A DNA stretch of 64,000 nucleotides from Streptomyces avidinii (GTDB taxonomy: Bacteria > Actinomycetota > Actinomycetes > Streptomycetales > Streptomycetaceae): positions 797,075 through 861,074 of the forward strand of contig NZ_BMVL01000001.1 of NCBI RefSeq assembly GCF_014650695.1, given 5' to 3'. Below are positions 25,307 through 35,059 of this stretch, piece after piece. Under the pieces are notes generated by a model, which was not told where the DNA came from, ran no database searches, and saw nothing but the letters and a program-made list of their open reading frames with translations. The translations under genes were made by a program, and so were the position numbers. The first letter of the stretch is position 1; every line of letters starts with the position of its first letter.

Positions 25307-27563
25307 AGGTGATGTTTCCCACCGGTATCCGGCCGGACAGCCTGGCAGCGACCGCCGTGTACCTCCTGCCTGCGGAAACGGTACGCACCGCCTGCCCGAG
25401 CGCCTTGCGGGACCCGACGAGGACGACCAGTTTCTTCGCCCTGGTCACCGCCGTGTAGAGCAGGTTGCGCTGGAGCATCATCCAGGCTCCGGTCGTGACA
25501 GGGATCACCACCGCCGGATATTCACTCCCCTGTGAACGGTGAATGGTGACGGCGTACGCGTGGGCCAGCTCGTCGAGCTCACCGAACTCGTACACGATCT
25601 CCTCGTCCTCCTCCGTCCTCACTGTCAGGCGCTGTTCGTCCACGTCCAGGCCGATGACCACGCCGACCGTGCCGTTGAAGACGCCGTTGGCGCCCTTCTC
25701 GTAGTTGTTCCGGATCTGGGTCACCTTGTCTCCCACCCGGAAGACCCGGCCGCCGAACCGCTTCTCCGGCAGGTCCGGCCGGGCCGGCGTCATCGCCTGC
25801 TGGAGCAGCCCGTTGAGGTTTCCGGCGCCGGCCGGGCCGCGGTGCATCGGCGCGAGCACCTGGACGTCCCGCCGCGGGTCGAGCCCGAACCTGGCCGGAA
25901 TCCGTCGGGCCGCCACGTCCACGGCCAGCACTCCGGCCGCCTCGGTGTCCTCCTCCGGGAAGAGGAAGAAGTCCGGCAGGCCGTCCGTGATCGGCGGCAA
26001 CCCGGTGTTGATCCGGTGGGCGTTGGTGACCACCCCCGACTGCTGGGCCTGCCGGAAGATCCGGGTCAGCCGCACCGCGGGCACCGGGCCGCCCTCGGCC
26101 AGCAGGTCCCGCAGCACCTCCCCGGCACCGACCGACGGCAGCTGGTCCACATCGCCGACCAGCAGCAGGTGCGCCCCCGGCGCCACCGCCTTGACCAGCT
26201 TGTTGGCCAGCAGGAGGTCGAGCATCGAGGCCTCGTCGACCACGACCAGGTCCGCGTCCAGGGGGCGCTCGCGGTCGTACGCCGCGTCCCCGCCCGGTTT
26301 GAGCTCCAGCAGCCGGTGCACCGTGGAGGCCTCGGCCCCGGTGAGCTCGGCCAGCCGCTTCGCCGCCCGGCCGGTGGGCGCGGCCAGCACCACCTTGGCC
26401 TTCTTCGCCCGGGCCAGCTCGACGATCGAGCGCACGGTGAAGGACTTCCCGCAGCCCGGCCCGCCCGTGAGAACGGCGACCCGGCGGGTCAGCGCCAGCT
26501 TGACCGCGTCGCGCTGCTCGGGCGCGAGCGTGGCCCCCGTCCGCCCGGCGAGCCAGCCCAGGGCCTTCTCCCAGTCCACGTCCCGGAAGCCGGGCATCCG
26601 GTCGTCCTCGGCGTGCAGCAGCCGGCGCACCTGCCCCACCAGCGACAGCTCGGCCCGGTGGAAGGGCACCAGGTACACCGCGGTCAGCGGATCCGGCCCG
26701 CCCTGCGGATCCGGTACGGGCTCCCGTACGACCCCTTCCGGATCGGCCGCGAGCTCGGCCAGGCAGTCGATCACCAGCCCCGTGTCCACCTGGAGCAGCT
26801 TGACCCCGCCGGCGATGAGCCGGTCCTCGGGGAGGAAGCAGTGCCCCTGGTCGGTGGACTGGGACAGGGCGTACTGGAGGCCGGCTTTGACCCGTTCGGG
26901 GCTGTCGTGCGGGATGCCGACGGCCTGGGCGATGCGGTCGGCGGTGAGGAAGCCGATGCCCCAGACGTCGGCGGCGAGCCGGTAGGGCTGGTTCTTCACC
27001 ACGGAGATGGAGGCGTCGGCGTACTTCTTGTAGATGCGCACGGCGATGGAGGTGGAGACGCCGACCCCCTGGAGGAAGACCATGACCTCCTTGATGGCCT
27101 TCTGCTCCTCCCAGGCGGCGCCGATCAGCTTCGTCCGCTTGGGGCCCAGCCCGGGCACCTCGATCAGCCGCTTCGGCTCGCCCTCGATGACGTCGAGGGT
27201 GTCGGTGCCGAAGTGGTCCACGATCCGCTCGGCGATCTTCGGGCCGATGCCCTTGATCAGGCCGGATCCGAGGTAGCGGCGGATGCCCTGGATCGTCGCC
27301 GGAAGGACGGTCCGGTAGTTCTCCACCGTGAACTGCTTGCCGTACTGCGGGTGGGAGCCCCAGCGGCCCTCCATGCGCAGGGACTCGCCGGGCTGTGCGC
27401 CCAGCAGCGAGCCGACCACCGTGAGCAGGTCGCCGCTGCCGCGGCCGGTGTCCACGCGGGCGACCGTGTACCCGCTCTCCTCGTTGGCGTAGGTGATGCG
27501 TTCGAGGACGCCGTCGACCACCGCCATGTGGACCGCCCGCGGCGCCCCGTCTGCTGCTGCCAT
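25305..27563 (-). CDS. recD2: RecD2-like ATP-dependent 5'-3' DNA helicase
   Basis: A 752-aa SF1B helicase of the RecD2 type, which works without RecBC. An N-terminal OB-like and helix-hairpin-helix region (VENYRTVLPATIQGI, LGSGLIKGIGPKIAERIV, VPGLGPKRTKLI) is followed by Walker A TGGPGCGKSFT (Lys373), DEASMLD (Walker B), LTRIFRQAQQS, and the C-terminal AYAVTIHRSQGSEYPAVV and LLYTAVTRAKKLVVLVG motifs V and VI. The Tyr/His-rich pattern fits RecD2 (about 720-750 aa). The ATG at 27563 lacks a strong ribosome site. Likely role in repair of damaged or stalled replication intermediates. Confidence 0.92.
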   Translation of the reverse strand: MAAADGAPRAVHMAVVDGVLERITYANEESGYTVARVDTGRGSGDLLTVVGSLLGAQPGESLRMEGRWGSHPQYGKQFTVENYRTVLPATIQGIRRYLGSGLIKGIGPKIAERIVDHFGTDTLDVIEGEPKRLIEVPGLGPKRTKLIGAAWEEQKAIKEVMVFLQGVGVSTSIAVRIYKKYADASISVVKNQPYRLAADVWGIGFLTADRIAQAVGIPHDSPERVKAGLQYALSQSTDQGHCFLPEDRLIAGGVKLLQVDTGLVIDCLAELAADPEGVVREPVPDPQGGPDPLTAVYLVPFHRAELSLVGQVRRLLHAEDDRMPGFRDVDWEKALGWLAGRTGATLAPEQRDAVKLALTRRVAVLTGGPGCGKSFTVRSIVELARAKKAKVVLAAPTGRAAKRLAELTGAEASTVHRLLELKPGGDAAYDRERPLDADLVVVDEASMLDLLLANKLVKAVAPGAHLLLVGDVDQLPSVGAGEVLRDLLAEGGPVPAVRLTRIFRQAQQSGVVTNAHRINTGLPPITDGLPDFFLFPEEDTEAAGVLAVDVAARRIPARFGLDPRRDVQVLAPMHRGPAGAGNLNGLLQQAMTPARPDLPEKRFGGRVFRVGDKVTQIRNNYEKGANGVFNGTVGVVIGLDVDEQRLTVRTEEDEEIVYEFGELDELAHAYAVTIHRSQGSEYPAVVIPVTTGAWMMLQRNLLYTAVTRAKKLVVLVGSRKALGQAVRTVSAGRRYTAVAARLSGRIPVGNIT

Positions 27564-27879
27564 GCCCCGAAACTACCGGGCGGCGCCGACAGTGCGTCAG
27601 GCCTGTGGACAACGCGACGGGACACCGCGACGGGACAACTCGGCGGGGCAGGACGGGGGGCAGCGCAAAGGGGGTCCCGCCTTTCGGCCGGACCCCCTCA
27701 CGGTTACCCCTCCCGTGTCGGACTTCCCGATCCCCCCAGATCCCTCCCCGGAAGCACCGACGCAACATACGACCCGCGATGCGCCTGAACGGTTGCATCC
27801 GGAATCACAGCTTTACGTTTCCGTTACCCAATGCCTACTCAAGGTGCCGGTGAATCGGCACAGAAGTAGCGTTTCCGGC
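27564..27879. promoter_or_regulatory. Divergent recD2 / DUF937 intergenic region
   Basis: A 316-bp gap without a supportable gene. It contains a GC-rich hairpin (AGGGGGTCC 27669-27677 with GGACCCCCT 27690-27698), possibly a leader stem of recD2 or a roadblock between the divergent units, then a more AT-rich stretch. TAGCGT at 27867-27872 is a candidate -10, 7 bases before the DUF937 ATG, so that mRNA may be leaderless. Confidence 0.4.
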
Positions 27880-28437
27880 ATGAGTGAATCTTCATTCCAG
27901 GACGAGGTGCTGGGCGAACTCGGCGACGACAAGCTGACCGAGATCGCCGGCCTGCTCGGTACGGACACCGCCGGCGCCAAGGAGGCCGTCTCCGAGACCG
28001 TCGGCACCATGGCGGGAGACCTCCGGCAGAAGGCCGCCGGCGACGACGCCGACGGCGAGGAGGTGCGCGAGGCCCTCGCCGAGGTGGCCGAACCGCCGCT
28101 GCAGGGCGTGGCCACGCTCGGGGGCCTGGGCGGCCTGCTCGGCGGCGGAATGATGGCGGGGGTACTGGCCAAGGTGAGCAAGCCCGTGGCCGGCGCCGTC
28201 TCGAAGAAGACCGGCATCCCCGCGGCCACCGTCAGCCGGGTCATCGAGATGCTGATCCCGGTGGTGCTGGCGGTCCTCGCCAAGCGCGCCGCCGGCAAGG
28301 CACCGGGCGCCGGAGCGGCGGGCACGACCGCGGGTGCGGCGGGCACGGCCCCCGGCGCGGCTCCCCGCACCTCCCCCGCCCCGGGCGGCGGCCTCGCCGA
28401 CCTGCTGGGCCAGATCCTCGGCGGCGGCAAGAAGTAA
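27880..28437 (+). CDS. DUF937 family protein
   Basis: A 185-aa protein matching the DUF937 pattern: an N-terminal acidic helical part (FQDEVLGELGDDKLTEIAGL), a Gly-rich middle (LGGLGGLLGGGMMAGVL) and a hydrophobic helix (IEMLIPVVLAVLAKRAA), ending in a long Ala/Gly/Pro linker and a repeat of the glycine motif (GGGLADLLGQILGGGKK). Function of the family is unknown. The ATG at 27880 is chosen because an apparent -10 lies just upstream and the domain begins here; the frame is open much further upstream. Confidence 0.75.
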   Translation: MSESSFQDEVLGELGDDKLTEIAGLLGTDTAGAKEAVSETVGTMAGDLRQKAAGDDADGEEVREALAEVAEPPLQGVATLGGLGGLLGGGMMAGVLAKVSKPVAGAVSKKTGIPAATVSRVIEMLIPVVLAVLAKRAAGKAPGAGAAGTTAGAAGTAPGAAPRTSPAPGGGLADLLGQILGGGKK

Positions 28438-28483
28438 CCCCTCCGGGTGCCCCACCCCGAGCCCGCCCCCCTAGAGTTGACCC

Positions 28484-28993
28484 ATGGCTGAGAGCGTGCG
28501 GCTCCGCGACCCGGAACCGGGGGACCTGGGGTGGATCGTGCAGCGCCACGGCGCGCTGTACGCCGCCGAGTACGGCTGGAACAGCGACTTCGAGGGCCTG
28601 GTGGCCCGGATCGTCGCGGACTTCGCCCAGGACCACGACCCCTACCTCGAACGGGTGTGGATCGCGGAGCTGGACGGCCTGCCCGTCGGCTCGGTGATGT
28701 GCGTACGGGAGGAGGGCCCGCCCGGCACCGCCCGGCTGCGACTGCTCCTCGTCGACCCGCAGGGCCGCGGCCGCGGCGTCGGCACCCTGCTGGTCGACAC
28801 CGTCGTCGCCTTCGCCCGTTCGGTCGGCTACCGCGAGCTGGTGCTGTGGACCAACGACGTGCTGACCGAGGCCCGCGAGCTCTACCTGCGGGCCGGGTTC
28901 ACCCTGATCGCGGAGCGGCCGCACCGCTCGTACGGAGTGAGCCTGACGGGACAGGACTGGCGGCTGCCGTTGCAGGAGGGCTCCCCGCGCTGA
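28484..28993 (+). CDS. GNAT family N-acetyltransferase
   Basis: A 169-aa GNAT enzyme. The acetyl-CoA motif is QGRGRGVGTLLVD (about residues 87-99), followed by LVLWTNDVLTEARELYLRAGF, the usual C-terminal V/B motif. Relatives are often fused to MarR domains; here it stands alone. Acceptor unknown. Its last 95 bp overlap the 3' end of the EamA gene on the other strand. Confidence 0.85.
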   Translation: MAESVRLRDPEPGDLGWIVQRHGALYAAEYGWNSDFEGLVARIVADFAQDHDPYLERVWIAELDGLPVGSVMCVREEGPPGTARLRLLLVDPQGRGRGVGTLLVDTVVAFARSVGYRELVLWTNDVLTEARELYLRAGFTLIAERPHRSYGVSLTGQDWRLPLQEGSPR

Positions 28994-29879
28994 CGCCCGA
29001 ACCGACCCCCGTACGGTTCACGGCGCGCGCGGGGGCCAGCGAGGTCAGTGCCACCCCGCCCACCAGCAGGACAGCCGCCAGCCAGCGCAGCCCGGAGACG
29101 GACTCCCCGAGCACCAGCGCCGCGGAGGACATCCCGAACACCGGGACGAGCAGGGAGAACGGGGCCACCGAGGAGGCCGGGTAGCGGCGCAGCAGGTAGC
29201 TCCAGGCGGCGAAGCCGAAGACGGTGGACACCCAGGCGACGTAGCCGATGACGGCCACCCCGGACCAGTCGAGGGCGCGCAGCGCGGCCAGGTCCCGCTC
29301 CGGCCCCTCCAGCAGCAGCGAGAGCGCGATCAGCGGCAGCACGGGCACCGTGCACACCCACACCATGAAGTTCAGGGCGTCGGGCGGGGCGGCCCTGCGG
29401 GTCAGGACGTTGGACACGCCCCAGCAGGCGGCGGCCGCCACGACCAGGGTGAAGCCGAGCACCGGACCGGAGGTGCCCCCGTCCACCGCGGCGACCGCGA
29501 TCCCGGCCAGCGCCACGGCCATGCCGAGCACCCGTACCCGGCCCGGTCGCTCGCGCAGCACGACGGCGGCGAGGACGGCGGTGAAGACGGCCTGGATCTG
29601 CAGGACGAGGGAGGACAGCCCGGCCGGCATCCCCGCGTCCATGCCGGTGAAGAGCAGGCCGAACTTGGCGACGCCGAGGGCGATCCCGACCCCCGCGATC
29701 CACTTCCAGGCGACCTTGGGCCGCCCGACGAAGAACACGGCGGGCAGGGCGGCGACGAGGAAGCGCAGGGCGGACAGCAGCAGGGGCGGGAAGTGGTCGA
29801 GGCCGATCTCGATGACGACGAAGTTGAAGCCCCACACGGCGGCGACGAGCACGGCGAGTGCGGTGTGTACGGGACGCAT
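28899..29879 (-). CDS. EamA/DMT family transporter
   Basis: A 326-aa ten-helix drug/metabolite transporter (RhaT/EamA type), two repeats of five helices: TALAVLVAAVWGFNFVVIE at the start, CWGVSNVLTRR opening the second repeat, and SYLLRRYPASSVAPFSLLVP before the last helices. Likely exports amino acids or small metabolites. The last 35 residues after ALTSLAPARA are a hydrophilic tail encoded entirely within the overlap with the GNAT gene. The ATG at 29879 is preferred to the in-frame start at 29912. The divergent LysR gene is its likely regulator. Confidence 0.88.
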   Translation of the reverse strand: MRPVHTALAVLVAAVWGFNFVVIEIGLDHFPPLLLSALRFLVAALPAVFFVGRPKVAWKWIAGVGIALGVAKFGLLFTGMDAGMPAGLSSLVLQIQAVFTAVLAAVVLRERPGRVRVLGMAVALAGIAVAAVDGGTSGPVLGFTLVVAAAACWGVSNVLTRRAAPPDALNFMVWVCTVPVLPLIALSLLLEGPERDLAALRALDWSGVAVIGYVAWVSTVFGFAAWSYLLRRYPASSVAPFSLLVPVFGMSSAALVLGESVSGLRWLAAVLLVGGVALTSLAPARAVNRTGVGSGVSAGSPPATAAASPVPSGSLRTSGAAAPRSG

Positions 29880-29979
29880 GCACCGAGCATCGACCGTCCG
29901 ACCGTGTAGCACCAGCGCGGATGTCTTCCGGGTCGGATGAAGCGTTGCTTACGGATGTGGGCGGTGCCACGATGGAGAC

Positions 29980-30882
29980 ATGCTCGATCTCGCCCGGCTG
30001 CGCGCCCTGCACGCCGTCTCCGTCCACGGCTCGGTCGCCGCCGCCGCGGCCGCCCTCGGCTACACCCCCTCGGCCGTCTCGCAGCAGATCTCCAAGTTGG
30101 AACGGGAGACCCGCACCACCCTGCTGGAGCGGCGCGGCCGCGGGGTCGCCCTCACCGAGGAGGCCCACCATCTGGCCGACACCGCGCAGGAGTTGCTGGC
30201 GATCGTGGAGCGCGCCGAGACCACTTTGGAGGAGCGGCGCGGGCAGCCCGGCGGGCTGCTGACGGTGGCCGCCTTCGCCTCGGCGGCGCGCGGCCTGCTG
30301 CCGGAGGTACTCGCCGATCTGGCCCGCCGGTATCCCGCTCTGGACGTCCGTCTCACGGAGGTGGACCCGCACCTGTCCGTGGAACTGGTGGCCCGCGGGG
30401 TCACCGATCTGGCGGTGGCGCACGACTGGGACATCGCCCCGCTGCCCGCACCCGAGGGCATCGAACAGGCGGTGATCGGGGACGACCTCTGCGACCTCGT
30501 GGTCCCGGCCGGGCATCCGTTCACCACGCGCCGGGTCATCCGGCGCTCGGACCTGGGCGGCGAGCGCTGGGTCTGCCAGCCGCCCGGCCGGGTCTGCCAC
30601 GACTGGCTGGTGCGCACCCTGCGCACCGCCGGGTTCGAGCCGGACGTCGCGCACGTCGCGGAGGAGAACCACACCATCGTCGCCCTGGTCGCGGCCGGAC
30701 TCGGGGTGGCCGTCGTACCCCGGCTGGGCACGGGCGCGCTGCCGCCGGGGGCGGTCGCGGTACCGCTGGAGCCGGGGCCCGTACGCCGGTTGTACGCCCT
30801 GTGGCGGACCGGGGCGGCCCGGCGGCCCGCGATCACCGAGGCCGTACGGACTCTGCAGGAGCACTGGGCGTCCCACCGGTAG
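29980..30882 (+). CDS. LysR family transcriptional regulator
   Basis: A 300-aa LysR protein: N-terminal winged HTH (LARLRALHAVSVHGSVAAAA, then YTPSAVSQQISKLERET) and a C-terminal substrate-binding fold (LLTVAAFASAARGLLPEVLA to GLGVAVVPRLG). It is 100 bp from the divergent EamA gene, the classic arrangement for a LysR protein controlling an exporter. The intergenic region has no obvious T-N11-A palindrome that I could fix with certainty. Confidence 0.92.
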   Translation: MLDLARLRALHAVSVHGSVAAAAAALGYTPSAVSQQISKLERETRTTLLERRGRGVALTEEAHHLADTAQELLAIVERAETTLEERRGQPGGLLTVAAFASAARGLLPEVLADLARRYPALDVRLTEVDPHLSVELVARGVTDLAVAHDWDIAPLPAPEGIEQAVIGDDLCDLVVPAGHPFTTRRVIRRSDLGGERWVCQPPGRVCHDWLVRTLRTAGFEPDVAHVAEENHTIVALVAAGLGVAVVPRLGTGALPPGAVAVPLEPGPVRRLYALWRTGAARRPAITEAVRTLQEHWASHR

Positions 30883-31024
30883 CGGGTGCCGTCCGGAGAT
30901 GCAGGCCGAGGAGGAGGCCCGGCTGCGGGCCGACCGTCCGAGGATGCAGTCCGTAAGTGTCATACGAGGGACCTACCGAGTGTCCGTCACTCCCCGGGCG
31001 TACCCCGGCAGTAGGGTCCGGCGC

Positions 31025-32833
31025 GTGCCGTACCACGCCTCGCGCCGGAACCTGCTCGCCGCAGCCGCCATGGTCGCCGTCACGGCCGCCGGGGCCGCTT
31101 CCGCAGCCGTCGGCCCCCACCCCGCCCCCGACGACTCGCGGCCCCCGGGCAGCGCGCCGGGCCGTCGCCCCGGCCGGGCCCGACTGCGCGCCCTCGTGGA
31201 CCGGATGAGCCTCGACGAGAAGATCGGGCAGCTCTTCGTCTCCCGGGCGTACGGGCATTCGGCGACCGATCCCGACCCGGCGGACGCCGAGCAGAACCTG
31301 GCGGCCTTCGGCGTGCGCACCGCCGCCGAGCTGGTCTCCCGCTACCACCTCGGCGGGATCATCTACTTCGCCTGGGCCCACAACACCCGGGCCCCGCAGC
31401 AGATCGCCGCGCTCTCGGTCGGCCTCCAGCAGAGCGCCCTCACCACCGGCGCCCGGATCCCCCTGCTGCTCTCCACCGACCAGGAGCACGGCGCCGTCGC
31501 CCGGATCGGCCGGCCCGCGACCCTGCTCCCGGGGGCGATGGCGCTCGGGGCGGCCGGGTCCACCGTGCACGCCCGGCGGGCCGCGCGCATCGCGGGTGCC
31601 GAGCTGGCCGCCATGGGCATCCGGCAGGACTACGCGCCGGTGGCCGACGTCAACGTCAACCCGGCCAATCCGGTGATCGGCGTCCGGTCCTTCGGCTCCG
31701 ACCCGCAGGCCGTGGCGGAGCTGGTCGCGGCCCAGGTCCGCGGCTACCAGGGCGCCGGGGTGGCCGCCACCGCCAAGCACTTCCCGGGCCACGGGGACAC
31801 CGAGACCGACAGCCATGTCGGCCTGCCGGTGATGCGGCACAGCCGGGCCGTCTGGGAGGAGCTGGACGAGCCGCCCTTCCGGGCCGCGGTGGAGGCGGGC
31901 GTGGACGCCATCATGACGGCGCACATCGTCTTCCCCGCGCTCGATCCCTCGGGGGACCCGGCGACCCTCTCCCGGCCGATCGTCACCGGCCTGCTGCGCG
32001 AACGCCTCGGATTCCAGGGGGTGGTGATCACCGATGCCCTCGACATGGCCGGGGTCCGCCAGAAGTACGGGGACGACCGCGTGCCCGTACTGGCTCTGCT
32101 GGCGGGCTGCGACCAGCTGCTGAACCCGCCGGACCTGGGGCTCGCGCACCGCAGCGTGCGGGCGGCCGTCGAATCGGGCGAGCTGACCCAGGCGCGCGTC
32201 GAGGAATCGGTGCTGCGGATCCTGGAACTGAAGTCCCGCCGGGGCCTCTTCGACGAGGCCTACACCACGGGGCGGGAGGTCGAATCCGTCGTGGGCGTCC
32301 AGGAGCACCTCGACGCCGCCGACACGATCGCGGCCGCCACGACGACCCTGCTGGCGAATCCGCGCGGGCTGGTGCCCTTCGATGCGACGGCCGGACCACG
32401 GCTGCTGGTCACCGGGACGGACCCGGTCTCCCCCACCGGTACCACCGGCCCCCCTACGGTCGTACTGGCCCGGGAGCTGACCGCCCTGGGCTGTCGGGCC
32501 ACGGCGGTGCCGCCCGCCCGGGCCGCGGCCGCCGCGGCCGGTCACGCGGCGGTGCTCGTGTGCACGTACAACGTCCCGGAGGGCGAGAGTCCGCAGCGCA
32601 CGCTGGTGGCGGACCTGATCGCGTCCGGGGTTGCGGTCATCACGCTGGCGGTCCGCAACCCCTACGACCCGGCCCGGCTGCCGGCCTGTGCGGCGGAGCT
32701 GGCCACGTACTCCTGGACGGATGTGGAGATGCGGGCGGCGGCCCGGGTGCTCACCGGGGCGCTGCGGCCCGCCGGCCGCCTCCCCGTCCCGGTCCCGGGC
32801 CGCTACCCGCTGGGCCACGGACTGACGCTCTGA
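31025..32833 (+). CDS. Exported GH3 beta-N-acetylhexosaminidase
   Basis: A 602-aa glycoside hydrolase family 3 enzyme, NagZ-like, probably cleaving N-acetylglucosamine from cell-wall or chitin fragments. Lys251 opens KHFPGHGDTETDSHVGLP, which carries the Asp/His acid-base dyad loop specific to NagZ types; Asp337 in VVITDALDMAG is the nucleophile. A C-terminal GH3-C-like domain of about 180 aa follows. The N-terminus has a Tat-like SRRNLLAAAAM signal. GTG at 31025 is favoured: TAGGGT lies 8 bases upstream as a -10, giving a leaderless mRNA. Open frame extends further upstream without support. Confidence 0.88.
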   Translation: MPYHASRRNLLAAAAMVAVTAAGAASAAVGPHPAPDDSRPPGSAPGRRPGRARLRALVDRMSLDEKIGQLFVSRAYGHSATDPDPADAEQNLAAFGVRTAAELVSRYHLGGIIYFAWAHNTRAPQQIAALSVGLQQSALTTGARIPLLLSTDQEHGAVARIGRPATLLPGAMALGAAGSTVHARRAARIAGAELAAMGIRQDYAPVADVNVNPANPVIGVRSFGSDPQAVAELVAAQVRGYQGAGVAATAKHFPGHGDTETDSHVGLPVMRHSRAVWEELDEPPFRAAVEAGVDAIMTAHIVFPALDPSGDPATLSRPIVTGLLRERLGFQGVVITDALDMAGVRQKYGDDRVPVLALLAGCDQLLNPPDLGLAHRSVRAAVESGELTQARVEESVLRILELKSRRGLFDEAYTTGREVESVVGVQEHLDAADTIAAATTTLLANPRGLVPFDATAGPRLLVTGTDPVSPTGTTGPPTVVLARELTALGCRATAVPPARAAAAAAGHAAVLVCTYNVPEGESPQRTLVADLIASGVAVITLAVRNPYDPARLPACAAELATYSWTDVEMRAAARVLTGALRPAGRLPVPVPGRYPLGHGLTL

Positions 32834-32875
32834 ACTCCTCGGCGCCCGTCCGCGGCCGCGCGTCCCGCTTCCCGT

Positions 32876-34309
32876 TTACGGCCGCAGCTGCGGCTCGCGC
32901 TCCGGGTCGACCTGGTCGAGCTGCGCGTCCGGTGCGGCCAGCGGCGCCGCCCGGCCCGCGTCGGCGAGCGCGGCGGCCGGGGCCACCCCGGCCCACTGCA
33001 GGATCTTCGCGGTGGCGAGGGCCTTCTCGCCGTCCATCAGCTTGGCCACGTTCGCCCCGTGGTTGGCGCCCGGCGCGATCATGACGTAGCTGTCGCGCAC
33101 CCCGTAGCCGAGGCGGAACGGCTCCGCGCCCCACGGGTCGTTCTGCCCGTACACGAAGAGCATCTGATGGGCGTTGTTGCGCACCCACTTGTCGACGTCC
33201 GCCATCGCCCCCGGCTGGAAGGTCATGGGGATGTCTCGGGGCACGAAGTTGCGCGGCGGCTGGTAGCCGTAGCGGCTCAGGCCCTTGAGGTGCGGCTGCT
33301 TGATGTCGGGGGAACCGAGCTGCGTACCCGCCTGGTAGTAGTACGGCGTGTACGTCTCGAGGCCCTGGTCGGAGTAGGCCGAGAAGCCGGAGATCGCGTC
33401 GATCGTGTCCCAGATCTGCTGGTCGCTCGCGGTGGCGGCGGCCGGGATCGAGGCGCAGTCGGCGAGCAGGCTGTACTGCCAGAAGGCCCACACGTAGTCG
33501 AGCACGACCGCCTCGTAGGCCTTGTCGAGGTTGCCGACGGTGGTGAAGGTCCAGCCGTTCTCGGCGGCGGCGACGGCGTACTTGGCCTCCAGCGGCTCGC
33601 GGCGCACGAGCGCCTCGCGCTGCACCGCGTTCAGCCTGTCGCGGCACTCCTTGGTGCCGACCTTGGCGAAGAAGCGGTCGTAGGCCGAGTCCTCGTCGTT
33701 GACGACGTCGTTGGGCGCGACGTACGCGACGACACCGTCCATGTCGCGGGGGTAGAAGCGCTCGTAGTACGTCGCCGTCATACCGCCCTTGCTGGCGCCC
33801 GTGGACAGCCAGTTCTTCCTGTAGATCTTCTTCAGCGCGGTGAAGAGGCGGTGCTGGTCACTCGCGGCCTGCCAGATGTCCAGGTTCGACCAGTTCGCCG
33901 GGTCGGGCCGGGACGGCGTGAAGAATCGATACTCCAGGGACACCTGGTTGCCGTCGACGATGGCCGTCGGCTCACTGCGGCGCGGGCTGGTGTTGACGTT
34001 GTAGCCGGAGGTGAAGAACACCGACGGCCGCGAGACGTCCTTGTGCAACAGGGTCAGGCGCTGCTTGAAGGTGCCCTTCCACGGCTGCCGATGGTCCACC
34101 GGCTGCTCGTAGTTCAATACGAAGAAGCGGTAGCCGGGGTACGGCTTCTCCTCGATCAGGCTCATCCCGGGAATGCCGAGGATCTGGTCCTTGATGTCCG
34201 TGGCGGCCGCGGGCTCCGCGGCTGTGGCCGCTTGCGCCGTGGAGCCGGCCGCGCCCATGGTGCCGATGAGCACCACGAGCGACAGCAGCCATCCGAGCGT
34301 CTTGCGCAT
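32876..34309 (-). CDS. Secreted tripeptidyl aminopeptidase (S37 type)
   Basis: A 477-aa exported serine peptidase resembling the Streptomyces S37 (PS-10) family. Signal peptide: RKTLGWLLSLVVLIGTMGAA. The block VFFTSGYNVNTSPRRSEPTA and the nucleophile motif STGASKGGMTATYY (Ser173) are typical; the acid and base probably lie in YGQNDPWGAEP and PGANHGANVAKL. Such enzymes trim tripeptides from secreted substrates such as transglutaminase or protease inhibitors. GGGAGGG precedes the ATG at 34309. Predicted extracellular; the C-terminal 30 residues are an Ala/Pro-rich tail. Confidence 0.87.
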   Translation of the reverse strand: MRKTLGWLLSLVVLIGTMGAAGSTAQAATAAEPAAATDIKDQILGIPGMSLIEEKPYPGYRFFVLNYEQPVDHRQPWKGTFKQRLTLLHKDVSRPSVFFTSGYNVNTSPRRSEPTAIVDGNQVSLEYRFFTPSRPDPANWSNLDIWQAASDQHRLFTALKKIYRKNWLSTGASKGGMTATYYERFYPRDMDGVVAYVAPNDVVNDEDSAYDRFFAKVGTKECRDRLNAVQREALVRREPLEAKYAVAAAENGWTFTTVGNLDKAYEAVVLDYVWAFWQYSLLADCASIPAAATASDQQIWDTIDAISGFSAYSDQGLETYTPYYYQAGTQLGSPDIKQPHLKGLSRYGYQPPRNFVPRDIPMTFQPGAMADVDKWVRNNAHQMLFVYGQNDPWGAEPFRLGYGVRDSYVMIAPGANHGANVAKLMDGEKALATAKILQWAGVAPAAALADAGRAAPLAAPDAQLDQVDPEREPQLRP

Positions 34310-34393
34310 TCACCCTCCCCTTGAGTTCACTTCGGTCGCCGTGAACCTAGCCGGGTCAACACGCCACTGACCAGACCTAGTTGGGCCTGTCCC

Positions 34394-34795
34394 TCAGCAC
34401 AGGATCCAGCCGGAATCAACAGATCCGGACCCCACGCTCCCCTTTACATACACGCAGCGGCTGATCGCGCCGACCGTGACGGGCCCGGCATATCGGGTGA
34501 ATCCCCCCGCCTCGCGCACCGGGGCGCCACCGCGCGGCTGGATGCTCACCGCCATCCGCCGGCGCTCGCCGAACTCCCTGGCCACGGTCATCGCGCAGGC
34601 CTGGTTGCGGCTCTTGTAGACGCGCACCTCGCCCTCCTCGAAGGGCACCGTCCCGGCCAGCCGGCCCGCACAGCCCTCGGTCGCGGCCCGCGCCGCCGGC
34701 GGCGCGAGCAGCCCGCCCGCGCAGAGCCACAGCGCCGCCACGAAAACCACCGGGGAAGCGGCCCGACGGCCACGTCTCCTTCGCCCCTGCAGCAC
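34394..34795 (-). CDS. Small secreted hypothetical protein
   Basis: A 133-aa protein with a basic N-end (QGRRRRGRRAAS) and hydrophobic core (PVVFVAALWLCAGGLLAPPA, ARA cleavage), leaving a mature domain of about 95 aa with four cysteines, including the penultimate WILC end, suggesting disulfides. GTG at 34795 follows GGGGGACAG and gives the signal peptide directly. No family recognised. Upstream of S37 on the same strand, 84 bp apart. Confidence 0.7.
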   Translation of the reverse strand: MLQGRRRRGRRAASPVVFVAALWLCAGGLLAPPAARAATEGCAGRLAGTVPFEEGEVRVYKSRNQACAMTVAREFGERRRMAVSIQPRGGAPVREAGGFTRYAGPVTVGAISRCVYVKGSVGSGSVDSGWILC

Positions 34796-35059
34796 CCTGT
34801 CCCCCGATCGGTCGTGCGTACGGTGCACGCACGCACGTACGACGCCCGAGCCCGCCGGAAGGTTGCCGCGCGCAAGGACCCGACCGCCGGTACCGGTACC
34901 CCTCCCTCGTACGAGTGCATCCGCCACCTCCCGGCGGGACAGCGGGAGTTCACCCCCGGAGCGGCGATTACGCTAGGTGACGGGACCTCCGCTCCTCGTC
35001 GCCGTACCGATACCCGTACGCGTACCCGTACCCACGCCTCAGCCGTGAAAGGCCATGAG

